Origin: Buddleja alternifolia
Taxonomy: Eukaryota > Streptophyta > Magnoliopsida > Lamiales > Scrophulariaceae
DNA length: 64,000 bases
Direction of reading: 5' to 3'
NCBI GenBank assembly: GCA_019426215.1
Contig: CM033401.1
Coordinates: 10,731,134 to 10,795,133 of the forward strand
The notes under the pieces were generated by a model that worked only from the letters and a program-made list of their open reading frames with translations, did no database searches and had not been told where the DNA came from. This document shows positions 11,362 through 22,688 of this stretch, piece after piece (positions within the stretch are counted from its first letter, which is position 1; every line of letters begins with the position of its first letter). The position numbers were made by a program, and so were the translations under genes.

Positions 11362-11744
11362 TGTAACGTCTTCAGCAATGCTCTGACCTTCTGAGCGTGC
11401 CTCTGTTATAGCCGAAACACTAGTTGACGCTTGAACCTCTTTGGGAGCAGGCCTCTACTTCGAGTGTAGTAGCTTCTGCGGCAACATCTTTGGCAATGGC
11501 CACAATATTTGTCATCTCAACGTCCAGGTGGACGTCTGTTGATGCTTCAGCAACAGCTGGAACTAAAGCTGTAACACAAGAACTATCCTCTATAAGAGCA
11601 GGATCTTCTACAGATGTAGGGAAGGAAATGCTGTGAGAAGAAATAAACTTACCCTGAGAACTAGTCTCAACAGCAACTTGAGCGCTTGGCCCAACAATCT
11701 CAGGCTCTTCAGGAACAGGAGTAGCTCAACGCTTGTTAGGAACG
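11362..11744 (-). pseudogene. Degenerate linker of the copia-2 extra coding region
   Basis: Joins the 358-codon and 451-codon stretches. The - strand frame before 11361 reads AITEARSEGQSIAEDVT and then shifts near 11450. Its composition (Ser, Ala, Glu, Val, Pro) suggests a disordered linker. The + strand frame at 11424-11636 is a shadow. Confidence 0.45.
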
Positions 11745-12821
11745 CTAGAAAATCTTCTTTACATTGACTCCTTTAACTAGTTTTAGCGTTTGAGCAGGAG
11801 AAGCGGCAGCTGGTTCTTCAAAGTCTATTTGTTTAATAATCCCTTCCAGCTTCCTACGCCTGATGAGAGGTATCTTGTCCTCTGCATCCTCATCAATGTC
11901 CTCATCATCCTTTTGAGGAAAAGGAATGACTTGAGCCTTGGGCTTTCTGGGAGCCCTTTTCTTTGTAGCAGTCGGTCGCTTCACGACTTCTTCTGGAACT
12001 GGATGCTGGGCTTCTTCATCTGATGCTTCGCGTACTTCCAGACGCTCAGATAGTGGTCTAGCAGCACCACCAACCTTGGGAGGATTGAACAGATTGTTCA
12101 AAATTCTTCTTCCCAGCATCTTGGTCTTGTTCAGTGGTTGACCAGACGAATGGACACAGTTTGATTGATACAGTAGGTCACTTAAAATGAGCCTATATGG
12201 TTTATTTGGGGCGCTTAAACAATCCCGAAACCTTCCAAAGACATACTCACTCCAGTTGATCTCGAGATTGAGGAGTATCGCCGTCATCATCTGAAATTGA
12301 ATTGGGTTCACCTTATCAAAGGTACCCACTCTGCATTCTATGATCTTGCTGTAGAAATCAGCCATTAGTCGGTACTTGGCCACTAAATCTTTCTTTTCAA
12401 AGTGCTGTTTGTATGGTACTCCGTCATATGCACTCATAGTCGTCCATGCGTTCTTGATTTGTTCTAAAGTAACACTGTCCAATGCCTCACCCTCATTTAG
12501 AAGATTGAAGTTCTTGGCAATGGAAGCAGCAGACAAAACAAATTCCTTTGGTGGCTCCTTCTTGGATAGAGGAATGAGACAAGAGATAGACTTCTTGTCT
12601 ACGGAGAGTTTAGCAGTTTGCCAGAAGGTGTCGACTTCCATTGGAAACAAATAGGAATACTTAGTCAAGAATGTTTTGAGCCCAGCCTTGGTTACCAAGT
12701 CCATCATATCAGTTAGATTGATCTGAGGTTGCTCATAAAGAAATTTCCAATCGACAACAAGGCCTTCAGTAACCTTGATGATAGGCTCGGCCGAAGTAGA
12801 AGCAGATTTCTTTGGTGCCAT
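11745..12821 (-). pseudogene. Copia-2 extra 3-prime coding region, segment 1 (N-terminal, 358 codons)
   Basis: Starts MAPKKSASTSAEPIIKV, a plausible true start because the upstream region is non-coding. About residues 25-240 look like one helical globular domain (FLYEQPQINLTDMMDLV ... NLEINWSEYVFGRFRD). It loosely resembles the putative plant transposon protein domain found in many plant retroelements, but that is an impression without a search. A basic, Pro-rich and acidic tail follows (KRPTATKKRAPRKPKAQ, DDEDIDEDAEDK), suggesting nuclear targeting or nucleic-acid contact. It is the first part of the extra coding region of the element. Confidence 0.6.
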
Positions 12822-13640
12822 TTTAGTGAAAGAGATGAACTGAAATTTTCTTTTGCTTTGAAAGAGAGAGTAAAATTTGCAGAGTAATTGTGCAAAGAGT
12901 AAAGTAAATAATTTTCTGCAAAAATTGTGTTTTAAATGACACTGAAGAAAATTTTTGAAACTTGTGTTCTCTCATCTCAATAAGATGTAGACACGTGTAA
13001 AGTTACTTAATCTCAGCCCTGAATAGTATTAACTACGGACACAAGTTTTGCGCAAGAGAGAGAAGTTACATTTGGTAACTCCCCTATATAAATATTTGAC
13101 ATCTAAGTTAAAGTTCGAAAAACGTTTGGAATTTTCAGAGTGTGGTACACGCGCCTGATGGTACACTGACACGTATATAGACACGTGCTATTTCTGAACC
13201 GCCATTTTGAAAAGTTTTGATTACCCGACAGTTTGATGTGATAGAAGCGTGTAGATAGAGTACAACATAGACTATTGAGTCTATCCACTATTTCAAAAGG
13301 CTTGTAAAATTTATGCATGAGTTTTATAAATAATTTTATATTAAGGGTTGAATGGAATTGTTTCAACGCTTATAGAATTTGTTGGTAAATTTATATTGAC
13401 GCTTGAAATCAAGATCCTTTTATACTTTAGCGTCAACATTTTGTGCAAAAATAATTCTGAGCGTTGATGATCATGCATATGAAAGTTTTTGATCATTGAC
13501 GCTTGGAATATATTTCAAGTACAATTTTAAGGTTCCCCCTAAGTTTGATAACTTGTAACAACTTTTCAAAAAAAAAATTGGACATAAAGAAATTGGATTC
13601 CCCCTAAATTATATGTCTAATAAAATATGATGTATGATGA
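12822..13640 (-). other. Copia-2 spacer with repeated polypurine tracts
   Basis: Non-coding region between RNase H and the extra gene. On the - strand TTAGGGGGAACC (about 13542-13553) and TTAGGGGGAATCC (about 13587-13599) are two purine tracts 45 bp apart. Multiple polypurine tracts in this position are a known Sirevirus trait. The stretch just before the extra gene may act as its leader or promoter. Confidence 0.6.
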
Positions 13641-14336
13641 TTAAGCGTTTAAATCTATCATACCTAGTTCACTTCTCAAAGTGAGAAAGCGTTGTTCATT
13701 GAGCGCTTTGGTGAAGATATATGCCAATTGTTTGTCAGTTCCAATAAAATGCATGGAGATATCTTTCTTTTGAACATGGTCACAAAGAAAATGGTATCTA
13801 ATGTCAATATGTTTAGTTCTGGAGTGAAGAACAGGGTTTTGAGTCATGGCTAGAGCGCTTTGGTTATCACAATGAATGGGGGTTGGACCTAGGATTATAC
13901 CATAATCTCTAAGTTGTTGCCTCATCCATAATACTTGTGCACAACAACTTCCTGCAGCTACATACTCAGCTTCGGCTGTGGAGGTAGCTATCGATTGTTG
14001 TTTCTTACTATGCCATGAAACTAACCTATCACCTAGAAATTGACATGTACCACTAGTGCTCTTACGATCTATTTTGCAGCTTGCAAAATCTGCATTTGAG
14101 TAACCAATTAGTTCAAAAGGAGAGTCCCTAGGATACCATAAGCCCACATTTTGTGTGCATTTTAAGTATTTAAGGATCTTCTTGGCAGCAATTAAGTGTG
14201 ACTCTTTAGGATCGGCTTGAAACCGTGCACACATGCATACCGAAAACATAATATCAGGTCTACTAGCAGTAAGATAAAAAAGTGATCCAATGATACCTCT
14301 ATTAGTTAGTGATATCAACTTTCTTCCCACTTTCAT
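13641..14336 (-). pseudogene. Copia-2 RNase H
   Basis: 231-codon stretch with the end of RT (NRGIIGSLFYLTASRPDI) and the RNase H domain: YSNADFASCKIDRKST, SKKQQSIATSTAEAEYVAA, IHCDNQSALAMTQNP and HSRTKHIDIRYHF. The Asp and Glu positions of the RNase H active site (NADF, AEAEY, CDN) are kept. It is frameshifted relative to the preceding RT segment near 14310-14336, so the polyprotein is broken. It degrades the RNA strand during reverse transcription in the virus-like particle. Confidence 0.9.
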
Positions 14337-15236
14337 CTTTATCTAGCTTAAGCCTTTGGCTCATTGGAATTTTTGAATATGATGCATTTTCCATACCAAA
14401 TTTCTTAATCATATCTCTTGTATATTTAGCTTGGTTAATAAATATGCCATTAGGGAGTTGTTTAACTTGTAATCCTAAGAAGAAAGTTAATTCACCCATC
14501 ATGCTCATCTCAAATTGTTCTTGCATCATTTTTGAAAATTTCTCACACAGACGCTTGTTAGTAGAACGAAATATAATATCATCAACATAAATTTAGACTA
14601 AGAGAATATCTTCATCATTGGTAATCTTAAATAACGTTGTATCAACGCTCTCTTTTGAAAAGTCTTTACCAATAAGAAAAATAGAGAGAGTGTCATACCA
14701 TGCTCGGGGTGCTTGCTTAAGCCCATAAAGCGCTTTGTCTAGCTTATAAACCATACCCTTACCATGGTTGTTGATGAATCCCGGTGGTTGCTCCACATAT
14801 ACCTCTTCTTGGAGTTTACCATTCAGGAAGGCACTCTTCACGTCCATTTGATACACTGTAAACTTGTTGAACTCTGCATACGCTAGAAACATACGAATTG
14901 CTTCAAGACGGGCGACAGAAGCATATGTCTCATCAAAATCAATTTCCTCTTCTTGGCAATATCCTTGAGCAACGAGTCTGGCCTTGTTCCTTATCACAAT
15001 GCTATTCTCATCCATCTTGTTTATATATACCCATCTAGTTCCAATAACTCCTTGGTGAGTTGGTCTTGGTACCAGTGTCCAAACCTTACTACGCTCAAAT
15101 TGATTAGCTCTTCTTGCATGGCTTCAATCCAACTTGGATCGCTTAGTGCTTCATCCACTTTCTTAGGCTCCATTTGAGATAGAAAGCTTGTGAACATAGC
15201 CTCATTAAATGTAGCGGCTCTAGTCCTAACAGGCAC
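14302..15236 (-). pseudogene. Copia-2 reverse transcriptase (broken by stop and frameshifts)
   Basis: From right to left: [22 protein letters not shown] (15236-15100), a frame change near 15090, then [37 protein letters not shown] and [17 protein letters not shown] at 14590-14592 falls just before the catalytic IYVDDIIF, and the frame continues past it as MMQEQFEMSMMGELTFFLG. Active-site residues are present apart from the breaks. It copies genomic RNA into cDNA. Confidence 0.9.
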
Positions 15237-15547
15237 TTCAATATCTCCAATAATCTGCTCAGGTGGATGATCACGCAGCCATAGTCTATCTGGTTGGAAT
15301 GGGTTAAGAGGTTAAATAGGCGCTTGACGATTAGACGCTTGACTACCCTCTTGCGTAGGCGCTTCAAGTTTACTGATTCTTGATTGCTCTCGATGATCAT
15401 TCTCTTCATGATCATCAGCAGATCTTGCATTGTTATCTGAAATATCCTCACGAGTAATCTTAAGAGGTGGCACAAAGATCTCATCATCGTCATCACTATC
15501 ATCATCAATGGTAATCTTAGACGCTTGATGACATAGATCTTCAACTC

Positions 15548-16210
15548 CTACATCATTCTACTCGGTTCTTGGTGAGCATCATCAAAAATAACATGAATAG
15601 ATTCCTCAACCTTCGATTTGATCTTGTTTAAGATGCGAAAATTCTTTCCATTCTTGGCATAGCCTAGAAAGATTCCCTCATCCGCTTTAGGATCAAATGT
15701 CTTTAGGCTTTGGGATCCATTGTTATGAATAAAACATTTAGAACCAAAGACATGAAAGTATGAAACATTTGGCTTACGTCTCTTCCACAGTTCATATGGA
15801 GTTTTCCTATGCTGTTTGTTGATCATGCAATGGTTTTGAGTATAACAGGCAGTGTTGATCGCTTCGGCCCAAAACCTAGGAGCAAGCTTAGACTCTGCTA
15901 ACATTGTCCTAGCAGCTTCCTTGAGCATTTTGTTCTGGCGCTCAGCAACACCATTCTGTTGGGGAGTTCTGGGAGCTGAATACTCATGATGTATTCCATT
16001 CTCTCCACAAAACTTCTCAACAACCTTGTTAGTAAACTCAGTACCGTGATCGCTTCTTATTCTTGCAACTTTAAGATTTTTCAATGTTTGAAGTTGCCGA
16101 ATAAGCGTTGTTAACTTGTCACATGTTTCATCTTTGGATGAAAGAAATTCCACCCAAGTAAATCGAGAGAAATCATCTACTATCACCAAAGTATACCTTT
16201 TACCACTCAC
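15548..16210 (-). pseudogene. Copia-2 integrase core
   Basis: 221-codon stretch covering the rve integrase core and the copia C-terminal region: YTLVIVDDFSRFTWVEFL, RSDHGTEFTNKVVEKFC and HEYSAPRTPQQNGVAERQN, which holds the DDE catalytic contexts, then FHVFGSKCFIHN. The open frame ends DDAHQEPSRMM before a frame change. Region 15237-15547 is the linker to RT, and the 133-codon frame overlapping it is a shadow. It inserts cDNA into the host chromosome. Confidence 0.92.
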
Positions 16211-16299
16211 ACTAATAGTTTGAACGGGGGTCCAAACAGATCCATGTGAAGTAGTTCAAGTATTCTAGAGGTAGATAGATGAGGTTTTCTTTTGAAAGA

Positions 16300-16518
16300 T
16301 TATTTAACTTGTTTTCCCATTTGACAAGCGTCCCAAAGGCGATCCTTGTGAAATGGTCCTTTTGGTAATCCCTCTACAAGATTTAGATTTATAAGCTGAG
16401 AGATTGTCTTAAAATTGAGGTGATTCATTTTTCTATGCCATAACCAACCCGTTTTAGATTCATTTTTAGCAACAAGACATGTTGGGTTGCTATCAAGTGT
16501 TGAACCCCAATCTACCAA
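16300..16518 (-). pseudogene. Copia-2 GAG-pre-integrase domain
   Basis: Reads LVAKNESKTGWLWHRKMNHLNF and then KGPFHKDRLWDACQMGKQVK, the zinc-binding H-H-C-C module before integrase. One expected Cys of the CxxC pair appears as W (LWDACQMG), so the finger is damaged. The frame breaks between this segment and the integrase core at about 16211-16299. Confidence 0.85.
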
Positions 16519-16574
16519 ATATACATTGTTTGTTCTTTTACCTTTCAGTTTAGAAGACTTAGTCTTAGCGTCAT

Positions 16575-16790
16575 TTATATAGCAACAGTCGCTTGAGAAT
16601 ATGTCTTCAAAGCCTTTATCACAATACCTATACCTTTGGTTTTACCTTTGGAGTTGTCACCAAATACAACCTGAGGACCATTGGCAACTCGATAGTTGAT
16701 TAAAAGATCCTTGGAACCAGTCATGTGCCTTGACGATCCACTATCGAAGTACCAGACAGATGTATTGGCTTTAGCTCTAGGTACCTGCAA
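16575..16790 (-). pseudogene. Copia-2 protease
   Basis: Aspartic protease of the copia polyprotein. VWYFDSGSSRHMTG contains the D-S-G active-site triad, followed by QVVFGDNSKGKTKGIG, which is typical of copia proteases. It cuts Gag-Pol in the particle. It follows the gag tail after a poorly conserved, His/Tyr/Asp-rich stretch (about 16800-17055). Confidence 0.88.
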
Positions 16791-16799
16791 TCAAAAGGG

Positions 16800-18175
16800 A
16801 AGTTCTATTTCTGTTTAGGTGCCCATTGTTGCTTGGGTCCTTCAACATTAGTAGCATTGTTAGTTTGAAATAGAACTTTAGGAACCCATATTTGCCTAGT
16901 CTTCATTGTAGGAATGCTGGCCTTCTTGGGTTTCAATTGTGTTGTGTGTGCTGTTTGGGTGTATAGTAATATCCTCGATTATAATAGTAATCATAATCAT
17001 AGTCATAGTCATAATCATCATAGTAGCGATAATATGATCTAGACCGTTGTGGGTATTAACGTTGGTATTTCCTTGGCACTGGCTTAGGGTGCACTTCTGA
17101 TGCTGGACGCTTAGCATTTGATTCACAGTGGGCAGGTTTATCCTTAACCTTTTGAGCGTTTGAACGAACCCGTCTTTGTGAATCATTTGCTTTCGCCCTT
17201 CCTTTGTCTGAGTCAACTTTAGCTTTCTCATTTGTCCTCGTACCATTGTCGCTTGGTTCATTTAGCGTTTGTCTTTTTGAACCTTCTTTAACAAAGAAAA
17301 CACCTTTTTCTTTGTTATTTGCCGTAACTTTAGATTTGTTTGGTTGTTTACCGAATTTATTGCATCCTAAACTGGTCTTTTCACCAAATAATCTTGTTAC
17401 CTCAGTCACATTGTCTAGCTTTCTTGACGCTTTAGACAATGATGAGACGAGCTGTTCTGATTTAGCAAGTCTAGCAATCAGCTCAGCTTCTCTCTTGACT
17501 ATCATATCAAGATCACTTTTCAACTGGATTATTTCACTTTCAAGCGATTGGTTTTTCTCAATGCACTGTTGCTGAACTTGCAACTCTGCTTTGAGCGTCA
17601 CTTTATCACTTTTGAGCGATGAAATAATATCAAAGTGATTTTGGTATAATTTGGTGGCAACTTGACAATCATTATAATATTCTTTGACTTTGTCAAGCAA
17701 TTCTTTATAAGAAAGATGAAGTGATAATTCAGTGTTTACCTCAGGAGACGCTTCATCATCTCTGGCCATGAGACAAATAAGGGCTGAATCATCCACTGGC
17801 TCATCATCATCACTACTCTCCTCTGAAGACTCCAAAATCTTCAGGTGCGGATGCTTGTTCTGATTCCGCTAGCAAACCTTGTTGACGAAGGTTGCTCCTG
17901 AATTGGTTTCTATCCAAGTAATCCTGCCTTGAAGGCTTAGATACGTTTGGATAAGGGCAATTTACCTGGTAGTGCCCTGGTTTCTTGCAATTATAACAAA
18001 GATTAGTTTTCATCTTTTGTTCATTTGTTAATCTTTCATTGTGTAGGTTTGAGACCACTGGCGCTGAGAGATTTTGAGCAAACGCTTGGTACTGAACAGG
18101 CGTTTGGGATGTAGGAACAGAATACTGAGGCGCTTGAAACTGTTGATGTATTTGAGCAATTGTTGGTCGTTTAGC
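16800..18175 (-). pseudogene. Copia-2 gag C-terminal half: zinc knuckle, acidic and coiled-coil region
   Basis: 18058-17813 carries the CCHC zinc knuckle CYNCKKPGHYQVNCP. It overlaps the next open stretch (17835-17056) with a frame change near 17820. That stretch starts with a Ser/Glu/Asp-rich segment (SSEESSDDDEPVDDSALICL), then a coiled coil of about 110 residues (DKVKEYYNDCQVATKLYQ onward) and a basic tail. A long coiled-coil tail after the knuckle is typical of Sirevirus gag. The piece is cut from the N-terminal half by the insertion at 18177-19845. Confidence 0.85.
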
Positions 18176-18176
18176 G

Positions 18177-19845
18177 TATATAAAATTAAGACCAATTTAA
18201 CGCAAGTGCACGTGCCGACAAGTAATAAAGTGTACCAAGTATGGATATCGTTCCCACAAAGACTTAACCAAATTTATAAAGAATTAAAGTGAAAATTATA
18301 TCTAAGAGCCTTTTATATCAAATTAATAATATGATTGTGTAATTAACCTACTACGAAAAATAAAAACTAACACTTAATTAAAAAAAACAAGAATTAAGTG
18401 AGAATTAACCAAATTAATTAAATATAGGCTCCCCCCTCCCCTCTAGTTACTGGATTAAAGCAATGAATTAATCTCTAGTTCTATCACCATCTCAATTACT
18501 AACTCTAAACACTAATATACTTCTATGCAACTGTCGAATACATAAAAGCTTATCTAACTCTAGTCTTCTCCATATGTCTATGCAAGAAGAAATTAAAACT
18601 AGACACATTAAGATTAAGTTATCTTCAAGCTAAGAAGGGTCTAAGGGTATATGTCTATCCTCAAAGACAAATAATGCAAAGTTCATTATCCTTCTCTGTT
18701 TAATCCAAGTTTTATACTTAATATTCCTATGTCTAGTTCCATTAAGTAATCAAATACTCAAAATAGGTGGCCAATCTATTTGAGGCATAAAGCACAAAAT
18801 TAAACAAGCAACGAGATGAAGAATTAAACTAAAAACATAAACTTCACATTAAATCCAAATAACTAGAGTTCCGGGGTGCGCCTATTACAAATTTAGCTCA
18901 TGATAGTTTGGAAAAACCAACAAAAACAACGAGAATTCATGTTTACAATCCACAAAGTCAACATAGAAAGATCTAACCAATAGAGGAAAAAAATAAATCT
19001 TTAAGGTGACATATTCTTCTCTCTAGTGATGTCAATCTTCGCTTGAATCCTCTGTATTCTTGTAAAATCCTCTTCTTTTGCTCAACATGTGTTTTCTCTA
19101 GGTTTTCCTCTCTCTTTTTTCAGCAAAAACCGTCTCCCTTTGTGTGACTCACAAAATCATTTTATATCTCCAAAATTCCCTTCCTCTCTTCTAATAGATC
19201 CCAGCCGTCCACTTTGAGCTTGATTTTCTCTGATCTAAAGGCTTCCAATGAGTCCCACTCCAATAGGAAAGTTGAAGCCTCGTTTGTTAGATTTAAAATC
19301 CCGCTAGAATCAAGAGATTTGGATATTTGGTTGAGGAGATATGGTCAAAAGAGTGCTGCCTGGTCGCTGGACGAAAAATCAGGAGCAGGTCTCGCAGGTC
19401 TCGCGCCACGGCATGAAGTGCCATGCCGTGGCATGGCCAGTTCAAATTTGTACATGAAACTGGCTGCCTGCACGCGCGCCGTGGCATGCCACGGCGTGAC
19501 TTGAAAGTTTCAGATTTTTTCTTGATTCTTTCTTATCTCTTTCCTTCTTTTATGCGATTTTCTCCTCCTTCCTTGCGATTTGCTCCTCTCAATTGTGGAT
19601 TTATACCAATGAGAACCTATAAAACAAAATTTCATTCATTTGCAACACCCAAGACTCAAAATTTACTAAAAACACCCAAAACATAGCCAAAAACACCCAA
19701 AACAACTATTAAAGGCAACTTAACACAAAAACAACAAAAAAGCGGTAAAAAGACTAGAAACCACTAATACTAAATGACAAAAGAGCATGCAAAGCACTAA
19801 ATAAAAGCTAGATAATTCTATTAAAATATAGAATTATCAGCAGGC
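18177..19845. mobile_element. Unclassified 1.7-kb insertion in copia-2 gag
   Basis: Gag homology stops at about 18175 and resumes at about 19846. The insert is non-coding and is not present elsewhere in the window. Its right end has the palindrome GATAATTCTATTAAAATA followed by TAGAATTATC. On the - strand the insert starts TGATAATTC. Near its left end is GCAAGTGCACGTGCCGACAA with CGTTCCCACAAAGAC, a motif set I recognise from dispersed plant repeats. No clear target duplication. It could be a solo LTR or a non-autonomous element. A CpG-rich patch (about 19385-19500) contains repeated GCCACGGCATG and GCCATGCCG words. Confidence 0.6.
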
Positions 19846-20711
19846 GCTTGATATGAACTGTGTCCTTGATGCTTAGGACTATTTCCTTTCTTTTCATATC
19901 TCAAGAACTTTCTGAATCTATTTAGAAGCGCTAGTTCCTCATCTTCACTGATATCTGAACCTTTTCCCTTATTACCCGATTTAGCCTTGATTGATGCTAC
20001 AAGCGCTTCAGATTCAATTACCGAACTACTCACAACATCACTAGATGAATTTAACTCAAACTCAAATGCCTTGAGTTCTGAAAAGGCGTCTTCTAGACTC
20101 AAAAGATCCAACATATTAGATTCTCTCATTGCGGTTGTCCTCATCAAAAATCTACTAGGTAGACTTCTGAAAATCTTAACCAGCATTTCTCTGTTTTGCA
20201 AATCCATTCCCAACGATGTAAGTTCCGTAACAAGAGCTATGAATCTTATGTCCAATTGCTCTAGGGTCTCGTTAGGCAACATCTTATAGCTGTTGAATTT
20301 TTCTTTAGCAATGGAGAGCTTATTTTCCTTGATTTGAGCTGATCCACAACAGATTATGGCCAACTTATCCCGAATTTCTTTAGTGGTATTACATGATTTG
20401 ACTTTGTTGAATAAATTGTCGTTATCACCAATAGCCGTATACAAAGCATTTCGACCAACATTGTCCAAATTTGCTCTTCGACGCTCATCAGTGGACCACT
20501 CTTGTTTAGGCTTCTCAACATAGCCATCTGGAGTTTCTTCCGTGGCTCCAGACGCTCTGGTAATAACCTTCAGAATTTGTATTGGTCCATCTGAAATAAT
20601 ATCGCACATTTCGTCATCACATGAACATAGATATGTAAAAGCTTTGACCTTCCATGAGTCATAGTTTGACTCGGTCAACTTAGGAACTGTAGAAAATGCC
20701 ATGAAAAACAA
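19846..20711 (-). pseudogene. Copia-2 gag N-terminal half
   Basis: Starts MFFMAFSTVPKLTESNYDSW, where the second Met is the likelier start, and is a UBN2-type capsid protein: KAFTYLCSCDDEMCDII, LYTAIGDNDNLFNKVKSC, KLAIICCGSAQIKENKLS, KFNSYKMLPNETLEQLDIRF, KIFRSLPSRF and LSLEDAFSELKAFE. It forms the virus-like particle shell. The open frame ends at the inserted sequence (QAPADNSIF then stop). It lies directly after the primer site, as expected. Confidence 0.92.
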
Positions 20712-20788
20712 ATTAAAAGCAACTAAATTTTGAATAGGGATCTAAACAAGCTGTTACGCTTGGAAATTTTAAAATTTCAACTTTAACC

Positions 20789-20800
20789 GCTCTGATACCA
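20789..20800 (-). other. Copia-2 primer binding site
   Basis: The - strand reads TGGTATCAGAGC, a perfect plant initiator tRNA-Met primer site, two bases inside the right LTR. This fixes the element as transcribed from right to left. Confidence 0.92.
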
Positions 20801-20802
20801 TT

Positions 20803-22384
20803 TGTTGGTCCCAAATGGCATAGAAAAGGGTCTAAAAGGGAGGGGGGGTTGAATAGACCCTTAAGTCTTTTTCGACTTCAAAAAGATTCGTATTAAAAAG
20901 TTTTGGACGCTTGAAATGTAGACGCTCGACTAAGCGTTTACTTGAAATGTAGACGCTTCGGCTGAGCGTCTAATGAAGACTGTTTTTAGAAAGTTAACTT
21001 TAGACTTTAAGATTTGAATACTTTAACCAAATGGGTTTAAGCGTTCGGTTCTTTAATCAGTGTTAGCACAGCGGAATGATTTTGGAGTCTTCCTTTTTGA
21101 AAGCTTTAGCGTCACAAAAAGTATTTTAGTTGCTTAGCGTTTGATTGCGTTTTACTTAATCAATTTATGCAATGATATAATAATAAGAAAATTGACTGTA
21201 AAGTAAATAGCACAATAATTGTAAGGTTCGTTGGGTGATATAATCCCAACTACGTCCTTCTTCTCCTTGAACACTCGGAGGCAATCCACTAAGATGGTTC
21301 TCAAAGAATAACACAGAAACTTCTACAAATTAGGGAGAGATGGATGTTGATGACTTGAGCTCCTTGATCACACATATTTCTGCTCCAAATCACTTCTATC
21401 CCCTTGCTTCTTTCACTCAGAAATAGTGCAAGTACCCAACTTTGACTTCACACAGATCGCGAGGCTTGGATGAGGTTTTTCTAAACGATTTGTTTGATTT
21501 TGATAAAGTTCAAACAACTGGGAATATCTCAATAGTAGTGTAGGTTTCTCCGAAAAGAATGTTTGAAATATTTGGTTGACTGTCTCAGGAATTGAAGAAA
21601 AGAAAGGAGAATGTTTGCTTGAATATTCTGGCTTTTCTAAGATTTTAAGGAATGAGACTTCAATGCAACAACAATTTGGCTTGGAGTGGATCGTTTTTTT
21701 TTTTTTTTGGCTTGTTGTTGAAGTCCTATTTATAGGCATTTTTGGAAAAAAGTGTCTGTTTGACACATGCACAGGCGCGTGTCTCTCACTTCCACGAGTG
21801 AACCACTTTTGTCCTTTTTCCTGAAAATCTGTTGCACAAAAGTTGGTGTTGCAATCTGTGAATAGTTGACAGTCCAATAGGGTGGCTTCTCCGTAGGTCT
21901 GAAAGTGCTTATCACATTTAATGCTCTTATCAGCATTTAATGCATTTGAATTAAATGCCCGTTGACACTTAATGCACTGAGAATATTTGCATTAAACTCC
22001 TTCTGGATTTGGAAATAAATTCAGGTGAAATCCATCATTGATAGACGCTTATCCATCCTTGAATTACTTTTGTCCTATAAGGTGACGCTTGATATAGCTG
22101 GTTATTTGGACGCTTGGAAACTTCATCCTCATTCAGACTTCAGGCGCTTGAGTCTTCAAACTTTACCACTGATAAGCTCACTCAGAATTCATCAGACGAT
22201 CAGCCTAAGACTACTTAGCCTAACAATCTAAAATAAAAACAAAATGAAGCCTATAAAGCCTATTACAAATCTAACGCTTCAAACCTTATACTTGATTTCT
22301 ACTAAAATCAAACTTACATATTTTGGGGTCTAACATAAATTCCTAATTGTCATCATCAAAACATCTAACATGAAATTCCTAACA
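20803..22384 (-). repeat. Copia-2 5-prime LTR (right copy)
   Basis: 1582 bp, complete. On the - strand it begins TGTTAGGAATTTCATG and ends TTTGGGACCAACA. It carries the uninterrupted CACTA target (TAGAAAGTT) and many CGCTT words. Confidence 0.93.
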
Positions 22385-22388
22385 CAAA

Positions 22389-22688
22389 GTCTAGAAAGAG
22401 ATGGTTTGGTTGAAAAACTTTCTGAGGGAGATTGATAAGGAGCAACGGGATTGTGCACTTTATAGTGATAGTCAAAGTGTCATTTGTTTGGCAAAGAATC
22501 CGGTGTTTCACTCAAGGACGAAGCATATTCAATTGAAGTATCATCATATCCGAGAGATGATAGATGATGGGACTTTGGAGTTGAAGAAGGTGCTTGGTGC
22601 GAAGAATCCAGCGGATATGTTAACTAAGGGAGTTACCACTGAGAAACTGAGGCTTTGCATGGCATCAGTTGGCCTCGAACTTATGTGA
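22389..22688 (+). pseudogene. Copia-1 RNase H (C-terminal part)
   Basis: Resumes copia-1 after copia-2: KEMVWLKNFLREIDK, LYSDSQSVICLAKNPVFHSR, TKHIQLKYHHIREMIDDG and KNPADMLTKGVTTEKL. This is the second half of a copia RNase H with the S-D-x-Q motif. About 150 residues between RT at 5800 and this point are missing. It ends at a normal stop (TGA) before the purine tract. Confidence 0.92.

Larger units (their letters stand above)
5801..22384 (-). mobile_element. Copia-2: Sirevirus-like (SIRE/Maximus) retrotransposon inserted in copia-1
   Basis: 16.6 kb including insertions, all coding on the - strand. LTRs are 5801-8431 (with a CACTA element inside) and 20803-22384. On the - strand they start TGTTAGGAATT and end GGGACCAACA (GGGACCAGCA in the left copy). 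The primer site TGGTATCAGAGC lies just inside the right LTR and a polypurine tract just inside the left one. CAAA at 5797-5800 and 22385-22388 may be what is left of the target duplication. Long LTRs (1.58 kb), a gag with a long coiled-coil tail, a large extra coding region after RNase H and repeated purine tracts before it fit the Sirevirus lineage. Several frameshifts and stops make it defective. Confidence 0.93.

Noticed and set aside
14953..17575. Plus-strand frames at 14953-15177 and 17204-17575
   Set aside because: Shadows opposite the copia-2 RT and gag. No family features.
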